Shown piece after piece: positions 1 to 4,506 of a stretch of DNA of 7,058 nt. The translations under genes and the position numbers were made by a program. The DNA is from Paraktedonobacter sp035294465. Lineage in GTDB: Bacteria > Chloroflexota > Ktedonobacteria > Ktedonobacterales > Ktedonobacteraceae. Every line of letters begins with the position of its first letter. Within the stretch, counting starts at the first letter, position 1. The notes beneath the pieces were generated by a model. It was given only the letters and a program-made list of their open reading frames with translations. It was not told where the DNA came from and did not search any database. The stretch lies in the NCBI GenBank assembly GCA_035294465.1, contig DATGKW010000134.1, positions 1 through 7,058 of the forward strand. Reading direction: 5' to 3'.

Positions 1-1
1 G

Positions 2-832
2 TGGGACCACTTCGCTCTGGCCCTGCGCCCCAAGATCCTGGGCGCCTGGAACCTGCATGTGCTCACCCAGGAGCAGAACCTGGACTTCTTCGTGCTCTAC
101 TCCTCCGTGGCTGGCGTCCTCGGCTCCGTCGGACAGGGCAATCACGCGGCCGCCAACGCGTTTCTGGATGCCCTGGCGCACTATCGTCGGACTCAGGGGT
201 TGCCTGGCCTCAGCATCGACTGGGGGGCCTGGAACCAGATCGGCGCGGCTGCCCAGGAGCAGGTCCAGGAGCGAGTACGACGCCAGGGACTGGGAATGCT
301 GGAACCAGCCCAGGGCAGTCAGGCCCTTGAGACCCTCCTGCCTCTTTCTCTCCCCCAGGTGATTGTTCTGCCCATCAGCCAGTCGTGGCAGCAAGGGTAT
401 CAGTTCGCCTCTGAAAACCCCCTGCTGGCTGATCTCATCCAGCCAGGCACAATTCAGGAGCAACGAAAGGAACCTCTACTTTCTAGAAATGAACTTCTGC
501 AGCTCGCTTCAACCGAGCGTCAGCAATGGTTGGAGAACTATCTCCGTCGGCAAATCGCCAGGGTCCTGAGATTCTCTACACCAGCCCAATTAGAGGTAAA
601 TCAACCTCTTAATAGCCTGGGCATTGATTCGTTGATGGCCATAGAGTTGAAGAACCGCATACAGACGGATATCGGAGTAGATATACCTATTACCAGCCTT
701 CTTCAGGGTCCAAGTATCGCGCAATTTGCAACCCAGTTACTTGAGCTCCTGGCAGCAGATGATCTCTTCAGTCCGCTTCAAGAGAAACCTAAACAGATCG
801 CTACTGATGACTGGGAGGTGATAGAACTGTGA
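2..832 (+). CDS. Type I modular polyketide synthase, C-terminal fragment (ketoreductase end plus acyl carrier protein)
   Basis: This is the 3' end of a large gene that enters from the left edge; 276 residues are visible in the frame starting at base 2. Residues 1-80 are the C-terminal part of a ketoreductase (KR) domain: the PK-x2-GAWNLH segment, the YSSVAG serine loop, GQGNHAAANAFLDALA and the closing SIDWGAW. Taking Lys11 and Ser35 as the catalytic pair, the family's catalytic Tyr falls at residue 48, which here is His, and Asn52 is kept. Residues about 155-250 form an acyl carrier protein with the phosphopantetheine serine (Ser210) in LGIDSL. The protein then ends in a short acidic tail (WEVIEL) with no thioesterase or reductase domain. 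In the family, KR reduces the beta-keto group of the growing chain and the ACP carries it. The missing release domain suggests hand-over to another PKS subunit or release in trans. GC content drops sharply between the two domains. Confidence 0.95.
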   Translation, partial: WDHFALALRPKILGAWNLHVLTQEQNLDFFVLYSSVAGVLGSVGQGNHAAANAFLDALAHYRRTQGLPGLSIDWGAWNQIGAAAQEQVQERVRRQGLGMLEPAQGSQALETLLPLSLPQVIVLPISQSWQQGYQFASENPLLADLIQPGTIQEQRKEPLLSRNELLQLASTERQQWLENYLRRQIARVLRFSTPAQLEVNQPLNSLGIDSLMAIELKNRIQTDIGVDIPITSLLQGPSIAQFATQLLELLAADDLFSPLQEKPKQIATDDWEVIEL

Positions 833-894
833 GTCAAGGATGGAGCGCATTGCCTGACCACCCTGTGGATCAGGCAATGCGCTCCATCCTTGAC
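833..894. terminator. Very long perfect hairpin directly after the PKS stop codon, probable bidirectional terminator
   Basis: The arms 833-857 and 870-894 are perfectly complementary over 25 bp. Inside them CCAC (858-861) pairs with GTGG (865-868) around a CCT loop, leaving one bulged A. The repeat starts at the base after the PKS stop codon and ends 28 bases before the stop codon of the convergent gene, so it can end transcription from both sides. There is no T tract on either side, so it is not a textbook intrinsic terminator. It could also block 3' exonucleases or be a fold-back repeat. Confidence 0.7.
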
Positions 895-922
895 AAATCG
901 CTTCTAACCCCTTCTTCTACCT

Positions 923-1972
923 TTATTGAAAGGAAATCTCAGCATTCCTGGGCGGCTCGATATGCCAGAGCCAGGTGACGTAGATATGCCACCAACCGCG
1001 CGCTCGTTGGTCCACAAGCTCTCGTAGAGTGCAATCATCCACCCAGTAACGGCCGATAATACCATCCATAGCCAGACGCGCAAGCGCGTCCTCAAACATA
1101 CGCTTTGTGCGCTCTGGATGCAGCGCGTCTAGTTTAATGCCCGCTTGCTTTAGCAACACTCCTGTATGCCTTACGACCACGCCTCCTGTTTTGTGCTTGT
1201 TCACGCGGAACATCAAACTCAGGTACCTACCCAGACGCTTCGGATAACGCTCACGTTGGGAATGATATTTCAACACCTGCCGCTGCATAGTTGTATGCAG
1301 CGAAGCAAGCGGGGGCTTCAAATTGATCCAGGGGCCTAGACGTATTTCATAAGAAGTACACAGCCTGGCCTCACAAGGCACCTGGCATCCTTCATGCTTT
1401 CCCACCATTACCTGGAGAAGCGAGCTGTGGACCAGCTGATTCCTGTCGTCTGCATTTGTATTATCCTGCACACGATATAGCGAAACGAATATTTGTTTAA
1501 ATAATTGCAAGTGCGCTATGACGAGCGCCCGTTGCCGCAGCGTATATGCCCGGTGCGACTGCTCTTTCTGGCACAGCGCCAGCACATCATCGACGTTTAT
1601 CCGGAAAGAATCACATCGCGCATACCCATCTGTGCGGCTTAGCGCAATCGCGGTGACAGCACAAAGCGTGTCAATGATCTCGTCTCCAAGCAGTTCTAGT
1701 GGCTGCCATTTATATTTATCTATATCTATCCATTGAAGGAGAATAGCGATCCTTATTTCCCCTTTATTCTTAGGAAGCGCCTGGGAACATTCGGCTATGT
1801 CCTTATCGGGATAGATCTGAAAATTGGTATGATCGAGCAGTAATCGGCAAATAGACTGGAAGACAATACCTGAATCGAGAACGATATTCAGTGGATTCTT
1901 GAGTACGAGTAACGACAAGGGGAATCGTGGACATCGTTTTTGTCTTGTCAGACAGGGCGCTGTATTTACCAT
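923..1972 (-). CDS. Uncharacterised protein with a probable C-terminal winged-helix DNA-binding region
   Basis: I do not recognise this 349-residue protein. Roughly residues 265-349 look like a winged helix: VRHTGVLLKQAGI, then a helix with ERTKRMFEDALARLAMDGIIG, then short strands ending in WLWHIEPP. Such a layout occurs in plasmid replication initiators and in regulators on mobile elements, but I cannot place it in a named family. The middle (about 75-260) is regular and protein-like, with GDEIIDTLCAVTAIALSR and many Arg/Lys/His residues. The ATG at 1972 has AAGGA about nine bases upstream, which supports this start. However, the first 55 or so residues read less naturally than those of another frame beginning at ATG 1934 (see that entry), so the gene may be frameshifted. 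It is convergent with the PKS gene and shares the hairpin at 833-894. It is probably not part of the polyketide pathway. Confidence 0.6.
   Translation of the reverse strand: MVNTAPCLTRQKRCPRFPLSLLVLKNPLNIVLDSGIVFQSICRLLLDHTNFQIYPDKDIAECSQALPKNKGEIRIAILLQWIDIDKYKWQPLELLGDEIIDTLCAVTAIALSRTDGYARCDSFRINVDDVLALCQKEQSHRAYTLRQRALVIAHLQLFKQIFVSLYRVQDNTNADDRNQLVHSSLLQVMVGKHEGCQVPCEARLCTSYEIRLGPWINLKPPLASLHTTMQRQVLKYHSQRERYPKRLGRYLSLMFRVNKHKTGGVVVRHTGVLLKQAGIKLDALHPERTKRMFEDALARLAMDGIIGRYWVDDCTLRELVDQRARGWWHIYVTWLWHIEPPRNAEISFQ
1803..1934 (-). other. Alternative N-terminal reading frame inside the 923-1972 gene
   Basis: A 43-residue frame starting MSTIPLVVTRTQ and containing YRSRFRYCLPVYLPITA runs from ATG 1934 to a TAA at 1803-1805. 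It overlaps the first part of the 923-1972 gene, two bases out of phase. Its residue composition looks more like a genuine cytosolic N-terminus than the overlapping frame does. It has no good ribosome binding site (ACAAGAC upstream). If it is the original N-terminus, a single indel near 1805-1850 split the gene. This is a judgement from composition alone. Confidence 0.35.
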
Positions 1973-2337
1973 TCTTTTATCCTTGAGTTTTACAAGGTCG
2001 TCTATTGTTGTAAAACCCTACCCGGCCTTGAGCCACCTGGAGAAATTGGCTCAGGGTTTGATACGAACATTATTCGACCAGCAAGTTTAAAGCTATTGAC
2101 AAAATATTTGGCTCACAGCCATCTATGGATAAACCCGGTATGGTCTCATCTGCCCGGGTTCAGCATATCACATACAGGATAAATCAATCAATATCTCTGA
2201 AATCAAGAAAAGCCCCCTATGAACTGTTTTACCTTCCACAGCCTTCTCTACGCGTTGAAGCCGACCGATGTCGCCCCCTTCTCTACCCTCACTCCCAGCT
2301 CGGTCCCTCCATGAATGTCGACAGATTTCCAGTTGGC
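1973..2337. other. Gene-poor stretch between two minus-strand genes
   Basis: I see no convincing gene in this 365-base stretch. It holds an imperfect inverted repeat (2026-2035 with 2047-2056, ten pairs including one G-T, 11-base loop) followed by TTTG on the plus strand. It also holds a second inverted repeat at 2132-2160 and direct copies of TTGGCTCA at 2046-2053, 2108-2115 and 2333-2340. No promoter for the 923-1972 gene stands out. A plus-strand open frame from about 2125 to 2403 lacks a ribosome binding site and runs antisense through the small gene, so I do not call it. Confidence 0.5.
2132..2160 (-). terminator. Weak hairpin, possible terminator of the small minus-strand gene
   Basis: AACCCGG (2132-2138) pairs with CCGGGTT (2154-2160) across a 15-base loop. 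Read on the minus strand it lies about 180 bases beyond the stop of the 2338-2619 gene and is followed by TATCC, not by a run of T. It may stop that transcript before the 923-1972 gene, but the loop is large and the tail is weak. Confidence 0.3.
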
Positions 2338-2619
2338 TCACGCAAACGGCTCCTCGTGATCTTCATAGAAAGAGCGAAGATCCTCCGGGATCTCAAAATG
2401 TAAGCTTGTTTGACAAAACTCCTTCCACTCAGGAGTGATCTGCTCAAAGAGCGCCTCCTCCTCAGGAACAATCGGATTGGTCACAACACTAAAATCGTCC
2501 CGGAGGTAGACAATTGTATCGTCGCTCAGCGCTGGTTCTCGATCTTTACGCTTTTCTACCCAATTCCTGAATTGTCTGATATCTCGCATGTAATAAGCTT
2601 TGCAGTATTTAAGGCCCAT
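2338..2619 (-). CDS. Small acidic uncharacterised protein, 93 residues
   Basis: I chose ATG 2619 because AGGAG lies five bases upstream (2625-2629). An in-frame ATG 15 codons further up (2664) has no such site. The protein begins MGLKYCKAYY and contains the segments LSDDTIVYLRDDFSVV, TPEWKEFC and FEIPEDL, ending in an acidic tail. It has no signal peptide, membrane segment, Cys cluster or nucleotide-binding motif. The regular alternation of strands and charged turns suggests a compact folded domain. I cannot assign a function. The gene stands alone with its own promoter (2781-2810) and a 155-base structured leader. It is divergent from the sigma factor gene and about 1.5 kb from the polyketide synthase. 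Similar small proteins may occur near secondary-metabolite clusters, but that is only an impression. Confidence 0.8.
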   Translation of the reverse strand: MGLKYCKAYYMRDIRQFRNWVEKRKDREPALSDDTIVYLRDDFSVVTNPIVPEEEALFEQITPEWKEFCQTSLHFEIPEDLRSFYEDHEEPFA

Positions 2620-2624
2620 TGTTT

Positions 2625-2629
2625 CTCCT
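2625..2629 (-). promoter_or_regulatory. Ribosome binding site that sets the start of the 93-residue protein
   Basis: On the minus strand the order is AGGAG, AAACA, ATG: a strong Shine-Dalgarno core five bases before the ATG at 2619. It argues for the shorter protein over the in-frame ATG at 2664. Confidence 0.8.
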
Positions 2630-2709
2630 GACAAAAATGCAAGGGTTTGTGCTGCTTCGTCCACCCCTCAAGGAGGTTCTTTCATTCATACTGGTCTGCT
2701 ACGGCAGGG

Positions 2710-2746
2710 CTCCATCCAGCAAATTGCCCCAAATTTGCTCATGGAG
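2710..2746 (-). promoter_or_regulatory. Two-part hairpin in the 5' leader of the small gene
   Basis: AGCAAATT (2718-2725) and AATTTGCT (2732-2739) pair perfectly over 8 bp with a six-base loop. Outside a small 2/1 internal loop, CTCCAT (2710-2715) pairs with ATGGAG (2741-2746) for six more pairs. The structure lies between the predicted promoter (2781-2810) and the start codon (2619), so it would form in the leader RNA. As DNA it could also be an operator. There is no T tract, so a plain terminator or attenuator is unlikely. Confidence 0.5.
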
Positions 2747-2780
2747 AGCATCGCTTTTTCATAAGCTAGCAAGCAGATAT

Positions 2781-2810
2781 ATACTAAAATATCAGGAATA
2801 ATCCTGTCAA
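2781..2810 (-). promoter_or_regulatory. Predicted housekeeping promoter for the small minus-strand gene
   Basis: On the minus strand TTGACA (2805-2810) matches the -35 consensus exactly. It is followed after 18 bases by TAGTAT (2781-2786) in an AT-rich context. Transcription would start near 2774, giving a leader of about 155 bases before ATG 2619. Confidence 0.6.
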
Positions 2811-3079
2811 GCCGGGGAAAAAAGATCCCATCTTACATATTGAGATTCTTATCTCAATCCCTCACTCAACAAGAACTTCAAATAAAAAGTGTAAACTCCT
2901 ACGACAAAGGCATACTGCCACTTTGGGCTTTAAAGAGAAGGGCGATTGAGCTGATATGCCAGAAGGCGAGTAGAAACATCTCTTCAGCCCGGCCCTGGCC
3001 ACAGAAACTTCGCACATTGGTCCACTGCCTCCCGCCATCTGGAAAGAATGAAATAGCCCTGTAAGCGGCCAACCATAGC
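2811..3079. other. Middle of the divergent intergenic region, no feature seen
   Basis: This stretch separates the minus-strand promoter at 2781-2810 from the plus-strand promoter at 3080-3107. Open frames crossing it on both strands start without ribosome binding sites and resemble no protein I know. I see no RNA gene or strong repeat in it. Confidence 0.5.
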
Positions 3080-3107
3080 TTGCAATAGTGTAGAGGTGTG
3101 ATACAAT
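3080..3107 (+). promoter_or_regulatory. Extended -10 promoter of the sigma factor gene
   Basis: TTGCAA (3080-3085) is separated by 16 bases from TACAAT (3102-3107). A TG at 3099-3100, one base before the -10 hexamer, gives an extended -10. Transcription would begin near 3114, leaving about 80 bases of leader. The promoter looks like one read by a housekeeping sigma-70 factor. Confidence 0.65.
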
Positions 3108-3148
3108 GACACAAGTACGTACCTGAAGCACGCACACTGCCCTGGGTT

Positions 3149-3186
3149 AACAGGGAGAGTGGTCCCCTGTTCCCCCGGCAAGGGAG
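3149..3186 (+). promoter_or_regulatory. Leader hairpin and ribosome binding site of the sigma factor gene
   Basis: AACAGGG (3149-3155) pairs with CCCTGTT (3165-3171) around a nine-base loop within the predicted leader. It is followed by the ribosome binding site AAGGGAG (3180-3186), eight bases before ATG 3195. The hairpin leaves the binding site free, so control of translation is possible but not shown. Confidence 0.45.
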
Positions 3187-3194
3187 CGCCCTAA

Positions 3195-4124
3195 ATGAAG
3201 AGAGCAAATTCATTGGAACAAGAAGTTATGTTTGAAGCTGATAAACCAGCCGAACCAGAACGCGAAGTCATTCAGGACTCAGATTTAAGTAGCCTGGCGC
3301 AAAGCGATAGCTTACGCCTCTATCTGCGCGAGATTTCACGCATTTCACTGCTCTCTGCGTCGAAGGAATCGTACCTCGCCGAGCGAGTAGAGCAAGGAGA
3401 TCGGGACGCGCGCAATAGTCTGATCGAGGCGAACCTACGTCTGGTTGTGAGCATTGCAAAAAAATATGTTGGCCAGGGACTTTCGCTGGAAGATCTGATC
3501 GGCGAAGGAAATATTGGCCTGATTCGCGCCGTTACCAAGTTTGACTATCGCAAAGGCTTCCGTTTTTCAACCTACGCGACCTGGTGGATCAAACAGGCCA
3601 TTACGCGGGCAATCCTGGAAGGGACCCGCGTGGTTCGCCTCCCCGTTTACATTATGGAAGAAGTTATGCGGGTCAAACGGACCACGCGCCAGCTTTATCA
3701 GGAACTTGGTCGCGAGCCTACTGCCGAAAATATAGGCGAACGGCTGGGGATGCCACCAGAGCGCGTCAGCGAGCTTCTGATCTGGGCGGAGAAGGTTTTC
3801 TCTCTGGATGCACCGCTCTCAGAGGAAGAAGAAAATACCCTTGGCGATATCATTGAGGATACGCGCGAACGCGGGCCAGTGGAAGTGGCGGATCAGCACC
3901 TCTTACGCGAAGAGATCCGTAAAGTGCTGGGCCAGCTCACGTTGCGCGAACGCCAGGTGATCGAATTACGCTTCGGCCTGCTGGACGACCATGATCACAC
4001 GCTGGAGGAAGTTGGCAAGAAACTGAAGGTGACGCGTGAGCGTGTTCGTCAGATTGAAGAACGAGCCATCCGCAAGTTGCGCCATCCACAGGCCAGTCGT
4101 ATTCTCAAGGACTACCTGGAGTAG
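3195..4124 (+). CDS. RNA polymerase sigma-70 factor, RpoD/SigA family, group-2 type
   Basis: This 309-residue factor directs RNA polymerase to promoters. Region 1.2 lies at about residues 37-70 (DSLRLYLREISRISLLS). Region 2 is at about 75-145, with LIEANLRLVVSIAKKY, DLIGEGNIGLIRAV and KFDYRKGFRFSTYATWWIKQAITRAI split across 2.1-2.4. The -10 contact residues Gln134 and Thr137 are kept. Region 3 spans about 150-225. Region 4 spans about 240-305 and includes the -35 helix-turn-helix VTRERVRQIEERAIRKLRHP. It lacks the long N-terminal region 1.1 of E. coli-type primary factors; the first 35 residues are short and acidic. Near-consensus DNA contacts imply recognition of ordinary -35/-10 promoters. 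It could be the main vegetative factor of a lineage with a short N-terminus or, more likely, one of several group-2 paralogues. The start is supported by AAGGGAG eight bases upstream. It is transcribed alone, divergently from the 93-residue gene. Confidence 0.95.
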   Translation: MKRANSLEQEVMFEADKPAEPEREVIQDSDLSSLAQSDSLRLYLREISRISLLSASKESYLAERVEQGDRDARNSLIEANLRLVVSIAKKYVGQGLSLEDLIGEGNIGLIRAVTKFDYRKGFRFSTYATWWIKQAITRAILEGTRVVRLPVYIMEEVMRVKRTTRQLYQELGREPTAENIGERLGMPPERVSELLIWAEKVFSLDAPLSEEEENTLGDIIEDTRERGPVEVADQHLLREEIRKVLGQLTLRERQVIELRFGLLDDHDHTLEEVGKKLKVTRERVRQIEERAIRKLRHPQASRILKDYLE

Positions 4125-4166
4125 ACGCAGGCCGGCTGCTCATCTCAACCCATACAACACCCACCT

Positions 4167-4205
4167 CTCAGGAATATTCCACATGCTGAGTTGCTTGTTT
4201 TTGCG
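4167..4205 (+). terminator. Weak candidate terminator of the sigma factor gene
   Basis: CTCAG (4167-4171) pairs with CTGAG (4186-4190) around a loop that contains the palindrome GGAATATTCC. TTGCTTGTTTTT follows. Five pairs with a 14-base loop make a weak stem, so the call rests mainly on the T-rich tail about 60 bases after the stop codon. Confidence 0.3.
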
Positions 4206-4308
4206 CTCAAACACAGATAGAAAACGCTCTCCTCCCCGGTAATGATGGCCATCGAGAGCCACATGTTTCCAAATTCTCTGGACAAATGAAGAACAATTGA
4301 TTGTGTTG

Positions 4309-4325
4309 TCACTACAAAGTAGTGA
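4309..4325. promoter_or_regulatory. Perfect short-spaced inverted repeat, possible operator upstream of the kinase
   Basis: TCACTAC (4309-4315), AAA, GTAGTGA (4319-4325) form a perfect 7-bp inverted repeat with a three-base spacer. It lies about 180 bases before the kinase start in an AT-rich region, as expected for a dimeric repressor site. A small RNA hairpin is the alternative. No known consensus is recognised. Confidence 0.35.
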
Positions 4326-4506
4326 ACAGGCAAATACATTCATACGTATTACTAGTAGACACCTTTTTCGTACGTCTAAATAAATGTAACCGTTCACCAA
4401 CTCCTGTGGGTTGCTTTATTTGTGGAAATAGTCAGGGAAAGGAGAGTCGGCGCTCATCTCACGACCGGGTCCAGAGAAGAAAGGAGCGGCCGACGTTATC
4501 AATCTT

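Larger units (their letters stand above)
4125..4506. other. Non-coding region between sigma factor and kinase genes
   Basis: This 382-base stretch holds no convincing gene. It contains a weak hairpin with a T-rich tail (4167-4205), the palindrome GGAATATTCC (4171-4180) and a perfect inverted repeat with a three-base spacer (4309-4325). AAAGGAG occurs at 4480-4486. The stretch is more AT-rich than its neighbours and should contain the kinase promoter, but no -35/-10 pair is clear. Confidence 0.5.

Noticed and set aside
1..362. Two further long plus-strand frames over the PKS start
   Set aside because: They overlap the KR frame out of phase, encode Arg/Gly/Pro/Ser-rich sequence without motifs, and are expected by chance in GC-rich coding DNA.
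2125..2403. Plus-strand frame of 92 codons upstream of and antisense to the small gene
   Set aside because: No ribosome binding site, no recognisable composition, and it overlaps the better supported minus-strand gene.
2670..2677. Perfect Shine-Dalgarno AAGGAGGT on the plus strand
   Set aside because: No ATG, GTG or TTG start with an open frame follows at normal distance.
2840..3213. Open frames on both strands in the region between the divergent promoters
   Set aside because: They begin at TTG or lack ribosome binding sites, overlap each other and the sigma promoter, and show no protein-like motifs.
4140..4400. Minus-strand frames of 64-86 codons between sigma and kinase genes
   Set aside because: No ribosome binding site, many Cys/Trp/His residues without order, and AT-rich non-coding character.
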